Virus record (IMG/VR): IMGVR_UViG_3300002835_000819
Coordinates: 1 to 29,033 of that record
DNA length: 29,033 nucleotides
DNA from: a virus
Reading direction: 5' to 3' (one strand)
The notes under the pieces: model-generated
What the model was told of the DNA's origin: nothing
Databases searched by the model: none
The model's input: only the letters and a program-made list of their open reading frames with translations
In this document: piece after piece, positions 8,361 through 14,803 of the stretch
Position numbering within the stretch: the stretch's first letter is position 1
Layout of the letters: every line of letters begins with the position of its first letter
Translations under genes and position numbers: made by a program

Positions 8361-8693
8361 ATGAAAACCACAATCAGCCAATCCGCTTTTATTGACGCAT
8401 TCCGCCGTTATGACCGTTATGAGCAATTCGGTTATGACGCGCTCTGTAGCCTGTTCGATTACATGGAACAGATGGAACAGGATACCGGCGAAGAAATCGA
8501 GCTTGACGTAATCGCGCTCTGTTGCGATTACAGCGTCGACAGCGTTGAGGACATCGCCAGCAGCTACAGCATCGACATCGAAGGCATGGACGATGACGAA
8601 GCGCGGGAAGCTGTTCTCGACTACCTAAACGACAATACTACGGTAATCGACGAAGACTGTAACGGCCAGATTCTCTACTGTTCCGCGTTCTAA
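8361..8693 (+). CDS. Acidic small phage protein
   Basis: A 110-residue, very acidic protein from the ATG at 8361 (AGGGGTAAG upstream). Motifs YDALCSLFDYMEQMEQDTGEE and IELDVIALCCDYS match a small protein type I recall from many phages, with unknown function. The heavy Asp/Glu content over residues 70-100 could mimic DNA, as anti-restriction proteins do, but that is a guess. It is the best conserved member of this early cluster. Confidence 0.65.
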   Translation: MKTTISQSAFIDAFRRYDRYEQFGYDALCSLFDYMEQMEQDTGEEIELDVIALCCDYSVDSVEDIASSYSIDIEGMDDDEAREAVLDYLNDNTTVIDEDCNGQILYCSAF

Positions 8694-8703
8694 GGGGTAA
8701 AAC

Positions 8704-8862
8704 ATGAACATATGCAAACAAGCCCGCATCGCCGCCAATATCGCCCGTCTGTGGCCTTCCCTTGGCCGGGAAGCTGGGAACCAGATAGCGGCCCGATTTG
8801 GGGTGAATCCTTCGATTCTGACATTGGCCAGGATACTGGCAGAAAGTGAGCGTTCATCGTGA
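8704..8862 (+). CDS. Small HTH-like phage protein
   Basis: A 52-residue protein (MNICKQARIAANIARLWPSL). The second half, GNQIAARFGVNPSILTLARI, resembles a helix-turn-helix. AAGGGG lies 6 bases upstream of the ATG, and its stop overlaps the GTG start of the next gene. Possibly a regulator; not matched to a family. Confidence 0.5.
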   Translation: MNICKQARIAANIARLWPSLGREAGNQIAARFGVNPSILTLARILAESERSS

Positions 8863-9116
8863 GTGCTTGCATTGAAATGACAGCGGATAGCTATTGGAAG
8901 CAAGGACAGAAAGTTACCGGGTTCTATTGCGGTAAGGCTTTTACGGGAGTTATAAACAATAACACTCGCCCAACTCCAGATGGAAGAAACGTAATTTTTG
9001 GGGTAACTCTTGATTCTCCAATTGAAGTATTCGGACAGATGCGCGAACGGATCGAGATTAGTCCGCGTGTTTATGGGTTTCACGCCGATAAAGAACATGG
9101 AATATATCAATTCTAA
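8859..9116 (+). CDS. Small conserved phage protein (Gly-Lys-x-Phe-Thr-Gly-Val type)
   Basis: An 85-residue protein starting at a GTG that overlaps the previous stop (GTGA). Motifs KVTGFYCGKAFTGVI and LDSPIEVFGQMRERI resemble a small beta-barrel-like protein family I recall from enterobacterial phages and plasmids, where it is uncharacterised. No cysteine cluster or membrane segment. Confidence 0.55.
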   Translation: MSACIEMTADSYWKQGQKVTGFYCGKAFTGVINNNTRPTPDGRNVIFGVTLDSPIEVFGQMRERIEISPRVYGFHADKEHGIYQF

Positions 9117-9127
9117 AGGTGGGGACA

Positions 9128-9379
9128 ATGGACATTGTTGAAAAGCTGAGAAACAACAGCGGGTCGCATATTTCAGGAACATATGACGTGGATGCAGCAG
9201 ATTTGATTGATAACCTGCGCAGCACTATCCGAGAATTTGGAACTGTTGTAATCGAATACTTGGCCGCATATGACGCAGCATTAGACCCGAAAGCTGTTGG
9301 CTCAACTTGCCGACTTATTAGGGCGGAAAGCAATTTGCGCTACATAGTCGGCGCTGGTGATACGGTGACTAAGCCATGA
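9128..9379 (+). CDS. Small hypothetical protein, helical
   Basis: An 83-residue protein from the ATG at 9128, preceded by GGTGGGG. It starts MDIVEKLRNNSGSHISGTYD and is predicted mainly helical. Its stop overlaps the next ATG (ATGA), so translation is coupled. No family recognised. Confidence 0.5.
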   Translation: MDIVEKLRNNSGSHISGTYDVDAADLIDNLRSTIREFGTVVIEYLAAYDAALDPKAVGSTCRLIRAESNLRYIVGAGDTVTKP

Positions 9380-9507
9380 TCCCCTACTCTCACCACATCA
9401 TTGCCCAGGGTAAGGCTATCTGTGAAGCTTTCGAGATGGCTCGCCCATTCTCTGACCGGATTACGCATAGGTCGTTCTTCTGGTTTCCTACCCGTAAACC
9501 CCAATGA
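9376..9507 (+). CDS. Very small hypothetical protein
   Basis: A 43-residue frame (MIPYSHHIIAQGKAICEAFE) joined to both neighbours by ATGA overlaps at 9376-9379 and 9504-9507. The gene chain is the main support; the protein is too short for a functional call. Confidence 0.45.
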   Translation: MIPYSHHIIAQGKAICEAFEMARPFSDRITHRSFFWFPTRKPQ

Positions 9508-9689
9508 CTCCTACCCATCAACAAATCCGCGATGTACGGGCTTTGCTCGGCCTAACTCAAGCCGAAACCGCCAAGCTGCTGCATATGGCGCTACGGACAT
9601 ATAACGATCAGGAACGAGGCAAGGCTAAGATGCCTGGCGCAGCATGGGAATTGATGCAGATTAAACTAACCGAAAGGATCGATAAATGA
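9504..9689 (+). CDS. XRE-family HTH regulator, small
   Basis: A 61-residue protein that is little more than a helix-turn-helix: QQIRDVRALLGLTQAETAKL followed by the recognition-helix region HMALRTYNDQERGK. This is the Cro/CI (XRE) type. It probably represses an early or lysis-lysogeny promoter; operator-like repeats lie about 200 bases downstream in the non-coding gap. ATGA overlaps link it to both neighbours. Confidence 0.75.
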   Translation: MTPTHQQIRDVRALLGLTQAETAKLLHMALRTYNDQERGKAKMPGAAWELMQIKLTERIDK

Positions 9690-9775
9690 CAATCAACGGC
9701 CAGCTTATTGTTTCTGCCTATGCCTTCGCGCTTGGCGCCATATTCGGCTATTGCGTGAGGATGTTTCTAGGGTAA
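9686..9775 (+). CDS. 29-residue membrane peptide
   Basis: A 29-residue frame (MTINGQLIVSAYAFALGAIF then GYCVRMFLG) made of one hydrophobic segment. Its ATG overlaps the regulator's stop. It is the last gene before the terminator. Single-span peptides of this size occur in phage early operons, but no function can be given. Confidence 0.4.
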   Translation: MTINGQLIVSAYAFALGAIFGYCVRMFLG

Positions 9776-9812
9776 AATACAGTCTCCCCCTAGCGGCTGA
9801 AATGCCGCTTTT

Positions 9813-9846
9813 GACCCGGTTTGAGTTTCTCGCCGGGTCTTTTTTT
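9813..9846 (+). terminator. Rho-independent terminator of the early operon
   Basis: GACCCGG (9813-9819) pairs with CCGGGTC (9833-9839), loop of 13 bases, followed by a run of T. It closes the nine-gene plus-strand cluster. Confidence 0.85.
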
Positions 9847-10183
9847 GTCTATCACTTAAGCATGTATGTTAGCACTCACTTACATCAATACCATTGTGCA
9901 GCAATTGATTCCGATATGACAACAACTGTATGTAAGTAATCACTCTCACATAAAGCCGAGCCAGCGCTTGTCAATACCTTTTTCGCCAGCATCCAGCCGC
10001 ATAAATCCTAGCTATCGCAATCAATATCACGATAGTAAGCACTGACTAACAGGATTTCGATAAAAAAGTAGATATATACTGACAAATATCGGGTTTTTGC
10101 TAAGGCTGCAACCCTCCCGAACAACAGGGGATTAGCTCTCATCCCCTAACCCCTTCTCTCAAAACGTTGCTACTGATTGTCAA
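9847..10183. other. Non-coding gap with operator-like repeats
   Basis: No gene is visible in 337 bases between converging clusters. Two related imperfect palindromes occur near 9867-9886 (ATGTTAG ... CTTACAT) and 9930-9951 (ATGTAAG ... TCACAT). CTATCG / CGATAG is an inverted repeat near 10012-10035. ATTGTCAA / TTGACAAT near 10176-10199 overlaps the end of ninG. A possible minus-strand promoter overlaps the second palindrome. Regulator binding or a replication or termination role are both possible. Confidence 0.45.
9947..9974 (-). promoter_or_regulatory. Candidate minus-strand promoter overlapping an operator-like repeat
   Basis: TTGACA (9969-9974 on the minus strand), 16-base spacer, TATGTG (9947-9952). 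It points at the 3' end of the early operon and no gene follows, so a product would be antisense or regulatory RNA. Confidence 0.3.
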
Positions 10184-10780
10184 CTAGTTGCTTGACAATG
10201 CTTTCAGCTTGGCTTTGTACTCAGCCTCGATCTGTTGACATTCTTCTCGCGTCCACTTCCTTGACCGTGGCGCATTCTTGAGTCGGTCGGCTTCCTCTTG
10301 CCCGATCCTTGCGGGTAGTCTCATGGCGTACTCGGCTTGATTTCCGCCTAGATGGATGTTGCACTGATTACACTGCTTATGGATGTTAGCAGGGTCAAAC
10401 CGTAAAGCACTGGATGCGCCGACAGATATATGGTGGCCCGCATGAAATGCCTGAGCTTCAAACCTCCCACAAGAAATACAGCCCTGTTCCCTATCCCTAG
10501 CCAGTACCCACGAATTACAAGCCTTCTCTGCCTTTTTAAGCCAGTATTGCAAGGGCTTTAGTTCAAGTTTGCGCTCTTTGATCCGCTGGCGCTCGATCTT
10601 GTCCTGCTTTTCCTGTTCTTTTGCCTTCCTGCTGTCGATCAATTGTTGCGCGCAAGATGGAGAACAAACCGTCTGTAACGGTCTGGCAGGGGTAAATAGC
10701 TGCTTACAGTTCCGGCATTTTTTCTGCTTGACCCGCTTTAATCCGAAAACCCCCATTATGGCATCAGCCTGCGCATTCAT
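10184..10780 (-). CDS. ninG: NinG/Rap-type recombination endonuclease
   Basis: A 198-residue protein from the ATG at 10780, which overlaps the previous stop (ATGA). An N-terminal zinc motif CRNCKQLF ... VCSPSCAQQL is followed by a Lys/Glu-rich helix and an HNH-like region, CISCGR, FHAGHHISVG, HKQCNQCNIHLGGN. This matches NinG (lambda Rap), a Holliday-junction or branched-DNA nuclease supporting phage recombination. With NinB, ERF and SSB in the same genome it forms a lambdoid-type recombination set. Confidence 0.9.
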   Translation of the reverse strand: MNAQADAIMGVFGLKRVKQKKCRNCKQLFTPARPLQTVCSPSCAQQLIDSRKAKEQEKQDKIERQRIKERKLELKPLQYWLKKAEKACNSWVLARDREQGCISCGRFEAQAFHAGHHISVGASSALRFDPANIHKQCNQCNIHLGGNQAEYAMRLPARIGQEEADRLKNAPRSRKWTREECQQIEAEYKAKLKALSSN

Positions 10781-10977
10781 AGGTTTTTTATTGCGCGATC
10801 CGCGATCTTCAATGCTTCCCTGATTTCTACAGAACACCCCTCACAATTAGGCGCTTCCGGGCCTAATACATTAACAATCTGCATCAGAGCATACTTCATC
10901 TTCAGGGCGTGCTCCAAAGCGTCCTTGACGAATACATGGTTGAGTTCATCCATGATCTTGCGTGTTTTGTCTTTCAT
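10777..10977 (-). CDS. Small hypothetical protein before ninG
   Basis: A 66-residue helical protein (MKDKTRKIMDELNHVFVKDA) with Cys residues in NCEGCSVEI. AGAGGAAC lies just before its ATG. It is the first gene downstream of cassette island 1 and is translationally coupled to ninG. The conserved leader before it is shared with the gene at 24387. Function unknown. Confidence 0.6.
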   Translation of the reverse strand: MKDKTRKIMDELNHVFVKDALEHALKMKYALMQIVNVLGPEAPNCEGCSVEIREALKIADRAIKNL

Positions 10978-11068
10978 AGTTCCTCTCAGGGTTTCCTGGG
11001 TTTTAGTAGGTTAACAAGTTGATTTAATTACGCTTCGACTTGTTTGGAATCCGTATATTCAGGCGTCC
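10978..11068 (-). promoter_or_regulatory. Repeated leader module, copy 1
   Basis: Reading on the minus strand from the attI-like core, about 110 bases lead to the ATG at 10977. The block ACCTACTAAAAC, then AAACCCTG and AGAGG, is shared with the leader at 24309-24386. It contains the ribosome site and perhaps a promoter, and is repeated next to three of the four attI-like cores. Confidence 0.5.
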
Positions 11069-11089
11069 GTGCTGTAGAACTTACGTTAG
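11069..11089 (+). other. attI-like core, copy 1
   Basis: GTGCTGTAGAACTTAC followed by the core GTTAG. The inverted L-type half GTAGAAC, 4-base spacer and R-type GTTAG copy the layout of integron simple sites (attI1, as I recall, has TAAAAC-AAA-GTTAGGC). The 21 bases recur exactly at 14820-14840 and, inverted, at 24272-24292. Cassette 1 of island 1 begins inside it at the G/TT junction (11085/11086). Confidence 0.7.
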
Positions 11090-11595
11090 AGCGCATCAAC
11101 GCCATTGACCAGCGGGCCGCCGACGAATCCAACGAGTGACGGTGCCCATCCGCCCTGCGCCACGCGCAGCCAGCCTTCATAGCCTGCCGTGCTGTCTCCA
11201 CATGCGCTGGCCCCCGTGTCGGTCAGCCATCGCGCCAATTCTTCAGGTGTAGCGAATGCCGGGCTTATCGGCGTTCCCTCGCTGGTGTCCTCGTACATCA
11301 TCAGGTGCGTGCGCTGCTCTACTGGCCAGTCCGGCGTGTAATCATCCCGGTGCGGGCGCTGGCCGCTGTACTGCTCGTAGGTCATGGCGCGAGTCTCTGC
11401 GTCGGTGCAGTGGTCTGGCCGCCATCCGGCCTTCCACTTGGCGCATTCCTCATCCCATTCGTCCACAGCGGGCTGGTAGCGCTGGCCTGGATACAGCGGT
11501 TTGTAACGCTCCACCATGCGGCCCGTGCGCCAGTCCGGCACTTGTTCCTTCGGGTGTTGCCAGTTGGCCGGAACTCGTCTTACTTCTCTTCCCAT
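11086..11595 (-). CDS. Conserved phage protein, cassette gene (island 1)
   Basis: A 169-residue protein (MGREVRRVPANWQHPKEQVP). The central motifs TPDWPVEQRTHLMMYEDTSE and GTPISPAFATPEELARWLTD belong to a protein type widespread in phages of Gram-negative hosts, of unknown function, which I recognise by memory. Its stop codon TAA is the TTA of the cassette's own core site, so the gene fills the cassette exactly. It is transcribed opposite to attC polarity but in line with ninB. A separate ribosome site is weak (AGGAGAG before the ATG). Confidence 0.8.
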   Translation of the reverse strand: MGREVRRVPANWQHPKEQVPDWRTGRMVERYKPLYPGQRYQPAVDEWDEECAKWKAGWRPDHCTDAETRAMTYEQYSGQRPHRDDYTPDWPVEQRTHLMMYEDTSEGTPISPAFATPEELARWLTDTGASACGDSTAGYEGWLRVAQGGWAPSLVGFVGGPLVNGVDAL

Positions 11596-11619
11596 CGTTC
11601 TCTCCTAGTTGAAACAGCG

Positions 11620-11681
11620 CTCTAACACGGCGGTCAACAGCGACCGCGCTGAAGCGCGGCGCGTTACCTTATGCGTTCGGC
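11620..11681 (+). other. attC site 1a
   Basis: R'' CTCTAAC (11620-11626) and R' GTTCGGC (11675-11681). The L arms CGGTCAACAGCGACCGCGC and GCGCGGCGCGTTACC pair with extra bases on the L'' arm. R'' is complementary to the cassette start at 11085, not to R' here, as expected for a site hybrid between neighbouring cassettes. Confidence 0.85.
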
Positions 11682-11917
11682 GTCTTCATCGCGGCATCGA
11701 TCGCAGCGTCAAGATCGTCTGAGCGCAGAGTGTCTCCAATGCCGTCGATTACGCTCCAGTGCTGGCCTCGCCGCAGTAGCCTGTAGCGCTCGGCGTCCAG
11801 TCGCAGTTGGTCCGCTTCTGCCGTAACAATATCCCCGTATTTGTGCTTGCCGGCATGTCCTTTCTCAAGTACACATGCGGACGGTCCGGCAAAGCCCTGC
11901 GATCCACAAAAAGTCAT
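11669..11917 (-). CDS. Small Cys/His phage protein, cassette gene (island 1)
   Basis: An 82-residue protein starting MTFCGSQGFAGPSACVLEKG and continuing HAGKHKY: a Cys-Cys-His-His arrangement that may bind zinc. The second half is helical (LRLDAERYRLLRRGQHW). AAGGAGATAGAAC before the ATG is an excellent ribosome site. The type (C ... CVL..GH.GKH) is familiar from phage genomes, function unknown. The end of the frame overlaps attC 1a by a few codons (APNA stop). Confidence 0.75.
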   Translation of the reverse strand: MTFCGSQGFAGPSACVLEKGHAGKHKYGDIVTAEADQLRLDAERYRLLRRGQHWSVIDGIGDTLRSDDLDAAIDAAMKTPNA

Positions 11918-11941
11918 GTTCTATCTCCTTAGTTACCATAC

Positions 11942-12010
11942 GCCGAACCCATCCATCAACCCGGACGCAAGCGATAAGGCCGCTTGCGCCGGTTATGTCA
12001 AACGTTATCT
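11942..12010 (+). other. attC site 1b, fused to the end of ninB
   Basis: R'' GCCGAAC (11942-11948), R' GTTATCT (12004-12010). Arms TCAACCCGGACGCAAGCG and CGCTTGCGCCGGTTA pair, with extra bases in the L'' arm. R' is phage sequence: it encodes the Gly-Asp-Asn end of NinB. This complete attC is the distal border of island 1. Confidence 0.85.
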
Positions 12011-12396
12011 CCCAATTTCACACCGTGTGATATAGCAAAAGCTGTTGCATACTCGATAAGGCTTGAGCTTCGTTTCTTGCTCATCAGCGCAGTTGATTCC
12101 CGGATGTTCACGAATTCAGACTCTAATCCAGGCACTACCTCTGCTCCTTCTTTTGTAGCTATAGCATGACCAGAAACAAGTAACACCTTCCACTGCGCTG
12201 CTGTTCTCGGCTTACCAGCCCATTGAAGCCCTGACTTGGCTATGTCTCCCACGATGGCATGAAACCGTGCGGACTGTTCTAGGCTTCTAGTCGGTTCAGA
12301 TAGGCGCACAACGTATCCATCAGGAGATGAATCAATGGCGTCCTTCGCAAGCTGTCTAGCCTGTTGATGGGCTAATCTGAAGAATTGTTTAGCCAT
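11998..12396 (-). CDS. ninB: NinB recombination protein, C-terminus altered by cassette insertion
   Basis: A 132-residue protein from MAKQFFRLAHQQ at 12396. Motifs EQSARFHAIVGDIAKSGLQW, GKPRTAAQWKVLLVSGH and EFVNIRESTALMSKKRSSSL are diagnostic of NinB, a ssDNA-binding accessory of lambdoid recombination. It follows the helicase and a 57-residue gene. The last two codons and stop (GTT TGA) lie inside attC 1b. Joining the other side of the island would instead give an ending GDNVSSTAR and about 15 more residues. The insertion therefore replaced the tail without removing the conserved domain. Confidence 0.9.
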   Translation of the reverse strand: MAKQFFRLAHQQARQLAKDAIDSSPDGYVVRLSEPTRSLEQSARFHAIVGDIAKSGLQWAGKPRTAAQWKVLLVSGHAIATKEGAEVVPGLESEFVNIRESTALMSKKRSSSLIEYATAFAISHGVKLGDNV

Positions 12397-12545
12397 GATT
12401 TTTCGTGTTCTTCCGCGATCTTGGCGCATTCCTCGAATGTACCCTTTTCGGCTAAGAGTTCATTGTTGAACCATAGGCGGTAGCCAAGATGCCCATTCAC
12501 CGAGTATTTCCCGATCCGATAGGGGTCAGAGATTACGCCGTACAT
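12372..12545 (-). CDS. Small hypothetical protein before ninB
   Basis: A 57-residue protein beginning MYGVISDPYRIGKYSVNGHL at 12545; the longer frame from 12632 would overlap the helicase and has no ribosome site. It ends with FEECAKIAEEHEKSWLNNSSD split across helix-forming residues. It overlaps ninB by 25 bases. Possibly a small beta-alpha domain; no family recognised. Confidence 0.55.
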   Translation of the reverse strand: MYGVISDPYRIGKYSVNGHLGYRLWFNNELLAEKGTFEECAKIAEEHEKSWLNNSSD

Positions 12546-12562
12546 TGATTTACGCTCCCACT

Positions 12563-13435
12563 TCAAAATTGAACATCGTCTGAAAACCGCATGAAGTCGG
12601 GAGAGTAGAAAAGCCCTATGTTCCCTTCCCATTCCCCATTTCTCTGCTTATCACAGATCAGCAGGCAATCAGGCTCATCAATCAATGCAAGTTTATTGGC
12701 TTCCTTCTTCTTGTTTCTCCATACCGTAATCACGTTGTCGACTTGGTCTGTTATCGTCCCAGTCCCTTTAACGTCCATCTTTCCGGGGGGCGCTAGTTCA
12801 TCCTTTGCCTTCCTCGAATGGGCTACAAGGTGGATGTGCATTCCGGTATCCCTCCCGATTGAGCATATCTGGTCAAGGAAATGCTTTTGGCCGTTGTAGT
12901 CATCTTCTCCAATCCCGCATTTCATCAAACTGTCAATAATGAAATGATCGGCCTTCAATACGTCAGCGCAGTACCTTAGAACGGCAAGCATGGTCTGAGA
13001 CTTCACCGCGCCAACTTGGTCATATAGCCAAAGGTGTTTGTCGGTCCATGTGTGAAACTGCCCAATAGCATCGGCGCTCGGAATCTTCCCGTATTCCTGT
13101 CGGCACATCCTGGCGAGAGTTATGTGCGGCTTCATTTCCATAGAAGCTATGATGATCCTCTGCCCCTGCCGGATGAATCCTAGACACGCCTGACCAAGTA
13201 TCAGGCTTTTACCGTGACCATTCATCCCGCCCCATAGCGTGACCTCGCTCGGCCTGAATCCTATTTTACCCGCTGCCTTTGACCACGGGAGAGACTTACC
13301 ATGATTTATTCCATTCCCGTGGAAGTAGTCAATCACAAGGTCTTTGTATTCGACCGCACTTCTTACCTTGTGTTCCGCCTCTGTTTCATTCAGGTAGGCA
13401 GAGAAATCTATCGTGTCGTTTATGAAGTGTGCCAC
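12563..13435 (-). CDS. DnaB-type replicative helicase (RecA-fold domain)
   Basis: A 290-residue ATPase. Walker A is GGMNGHGKS (residues 69-77), Walker B HFIIDSLMKCG (near residue 165), a Gln/His motif MHIHLVAHSRK (near residue 200), and the sensor-like KGTGTITDQVDNVI. It corresponds to the C-terminal motor domain of DnaB/T7 gp4 helicases without the usual N-terminal domain, so it may act with a separate loader or primase. It overlaps the upstream gene by 16 bases. It unwinds DNA at the phage fork. Confidence 0.85.
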   Translation of the reverse strand: MAHFINDTIDFSAYLNETEAEHKVRSAVEYKDLVIDYFHGNGINHGKSLPWSKAAGKIGFRPSEVTLWGGMNGHGKSLILGQACLGFIRQGQRIIIASMEMKPHITLARMCRQEYGKIPSADAIGQFHTWTDKHLWLYDQVGAVKSQTMLAVLRYCADVLKADHFIIDSLMKCGIGEDDYNGQKHFLDQICSIGRDTGMHIHLVAHSRKAKDELAPPGKMDVKGTGTITDQVDNVITVWRNKKKEANKLALIDEPDCLLICDKQRNGEWEGNIGLFYSPDFMRFSDDVQF

Positions 13436-13779
13436 GTCTTATCCCCGAAGTCTTTTACTCCATGATCCCGATGCCAGAAATAGCCTATGTCACTCCCGTA
13501 ATCAGCGCACATCACAGTTATTTCCTCGGCGTATCCTTTGAGCTTTTCAAGAACGTCAGCAGAAAGCTGGTTCCACGATCCAGAGTACAGGGTTATCTGC
13601 ATATCCTTGAAAGCCCGGAAATCATCATGGGCCACCGACTCATGTACGGTAAGTTCCATATCCTCAAAGTCGTTGATGTATTTCGGACGCTTGTAGGGGC
13701 ATTCAATTGATACAACCAGGCTTCGCGGACGAAGCCCTGCTTTTCTAAGCGTTAGCAAGTGATGAAGTCCTTCGATCAT
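13420..13779 (-). CDS. Replication-region protein of unknown function
   Basis: A 119-residue protein if begun at the ATG at 13779, which overlaps the stop of the DUF1376 gene (ATGA); a longer frame to 13872 would overlap that gene by 97 bases. The sequence (LRPRSLVVSIECPYKRPKYI, then HWHRDHG-like GYFWHRDHGVKDFGD) has Asp and His clusters that could bind metal, but no known motif. Placed between a replication-initiator-like gene and the helicase. Confidence 0.6.
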   Translation of the reverse strand: MIEGLHHLLTLRKAGLRPRSLVVSIECPYKRPKYINDFEDMELTVHESVAHDDFRAFKDMQITLYSGSWNQLSADVLEKLKGYAEEITVMCADYGSDIGYFWHRDHGVKDFGDKTWHTS

Positions 13780-14450
13780 ATGTAGGGAACCGAGATTGAG
13801 GATTGCGAGTTGATAACTCTTGGGGCTTTGTCCTGCGCCCTCGATAGCCAACCATTGATGAATCTTGCCCACTGTTTTTTTGTGTTCTTAGGATTTGATA
13901 GAATCCATGCCGCCGCTTTAGATAGTTCAACTTCAATGTTCAAAGCAGGGTATGCAGCTTCCCACGCTTTTAGATGGCCGTTTATATTCTGAAACTTGAT
14001 ACCGTCGAACACGATTTTTTCGTGTGAGATAGAAGAACTTGGTTCTTGGTTCTTGGTTCTTGGTTGCAACCCACTGGGTTCCTGCTGGGTTCCTGCTGGG
14101 TTAGCTAAAATAACCTGCTGGGTTTTCTTTGGCCTCCCGCCTAGCTTTCCGTTGATTCTGGAAACTTCTGCAAGGCGTTTATATGCCTTAATTTCAGCAT
14201 CGCAGCGCGAATTGTGCCAGCAATTATCATCTTCAAGAGTGAAGAATTCGGTAAGAATTGACTCCAAAATTAACCCAGAAGAACCCAAGCGTAACCTGCG
14301 GATAACCTGCTGGGTTTCGTTTGGTATTGGTTGTTCTGTCTCCATATATAGGTCGATCAGTCGTCGATAAACGCAATCTTCGATCAGATCAAGGTGAGCG
14401 GTAGCTCGTATGTAATCCCCTACATGGAAAGGATAGTGGTGCATAGTCAA
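13776..14450 (-). CDS. DUF1376 replication-initiator-like protein
   Basis: A 224-residue protein. The N-terminal 90 residues carry the DUF1376 signature: MHHYPFHVGDYIRATAHLDL, EDCVYRRLIDLYMETEQPIP and RINGKLGGRPKK. This domain occurs in prophage replication proteins (YdaU-type) upstream of helicase or helicase-loader genes. A Gln/Pro/Ser linker (residues 118-140) joins it to a C-terminal helical domain (AWILSNPKNTKKQWARFING). The 5' leader contains a three-way-junction-like structure (14462-14544). Confidence 0.85.
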   Translation of the reverse strand: MTMHHYPFHVGDYIRATAHLDLIEDCVYRRLIDLYMETEQPIPNETQQVIRRLRLGSSGLILESILTEFFTLEDDNCWHNSRCDAEIKAYKRLAEVSRINGKLGGRPKKTQQVILANPAGTQQEPSGLQPRTKNQEPSSSISHEKIVFDGIKFQNINGHLKAWEAAYPALNIEVELSKAAAWILSNPKNTKKQWARFINGWLSRAQDKAPRVINSQSSISVPYI

Positions 14451-14461
14451 TTCACTTTGGG

Positions 14462-14544
14462 GTCAGCCGACGTGCCGGGTGAGAAATGCCCGGCCAAATG
14501 ATAGACGAACGAGGCCACGCCAGATCAATCTGGTGTCGGCTGAC
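14462..14544 (-). ncRNA. Predicted structured leader: three-stem junction
   Basis: A closing stem GTCAGCCGAC (14462-14471) / GTCGGCTGAC (14535-14544) is a perfect 10-bp inverted repeat. It encloses hairpin GCCGGG / CCCGGC (14474-14494, 9-base loop) and hairpin CCAGAT / ATCTGG (14520-14533). It lies between a promoter-like sequence and the DUF1376 ATG at 14450, so it would be in the 5' leader. As DNA it could equally be a cruciform or protein-binding site. Confidence 0.4.
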
Positions 14545-14615
14545 GCTAAAGAAAACTGATTGTAGTGCAGCATTATTTTCCTCGTTTCGTATCGGATTTC
14601 CAGCCCGACACAATT

Positions 14616-14644
14616 ACTATACGCCTACTTTTTCAGGGAAGCAA
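14616..14644 (-). promoter_or_regulatory. Candidate promoter for the DUF1376-helicase operon
   Basis: Minus strand TTGCTT (14639-14644), 17-base spacer, TATAGT (14616-14621). It overlaps the end of the 32-residue gene and would give a leader of about 155 bases containing the three-stem element. Confidence 0.45.
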
Positions 14645-14723
14645 TCAACTTTTCCCGCATCTTCCTGACCAGGATCAACCGTTGAAGCTGATTCCATCGC
14701 TTCATTTGGTATTTTGTGACCAT
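14625..14723 (-). CDS. 32-residue basic peptide
   Basis: MVTKYQMKRWNQLQRLILVR followed by KMREKLIASLKK. AAGGAG lies 5 bases before the ATG at 14723, the strongest ribosome site in this segment, at the end of the repeated leader AAACCCTGCAAGGAG. The peptide is very basic and predicted to form one amphipathic helix. It is too short to classify; a small regulator or membrane-active peptide is possible. Confidence 0.5.
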   Translation of the reverse strand: MVTKYQMKRWNQLQRLILVRKMREKLIASLKK

Positions 14724-14803
14724 TTCAACTCCTTGCAGGGTTTATCGGATTGTTTACTGTACTGATTCATTTAATGTCAAAGACTTACAGTTTGTCGATG
14801 GAA
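14724..14803 (-). promoter_or_regulatory. Repeated leader module, copy 2
   Basis: About 115 bases lie between the attI-like core and the ATG at 14723, ending AAACCCTGCAAGG as at 24371-24383. A TTGACA / TAAACA pair with 18-base spacing on the minus strand may be a promoter. Confidence 0.4.

Larger units (their letters stand above)
11069..12010 (+). mobile_element. Cassette island 1: attI-like core plus two cassettes
   Basis: Cassette 1 spans about 11086-11675 and cassette 2 about 11676-12004. Complementary ends prove the units: GTTAGAGCGC (11085-11094) with GCGCTCTAAC (11617-11626), and GTTCGGCG (11675-11682) with CGCCGAAC (11941-11948). The island splits the 3' end of ninB from its apparent continuation beyond the attI-like core. 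Confidence 0.85.

Noticed and set aside
11085-11089. Reading each array in gene direction, ending in a half attC
   Set aside because: That reading leaves unexplained half sites. Reversing polarity makes every array a standard attI-cassettes-attC series and improves the match to canonical attC arms.
14052-14104. Short tandem repeats (CTTGGTT and GGGTTCCTGCT units) as a CRISPR array
   Set aside because: Units are adjacent without spacers and lie within the linker of the DUF1376 gene, encoding Gln/Pro/Asn-rich sequence.
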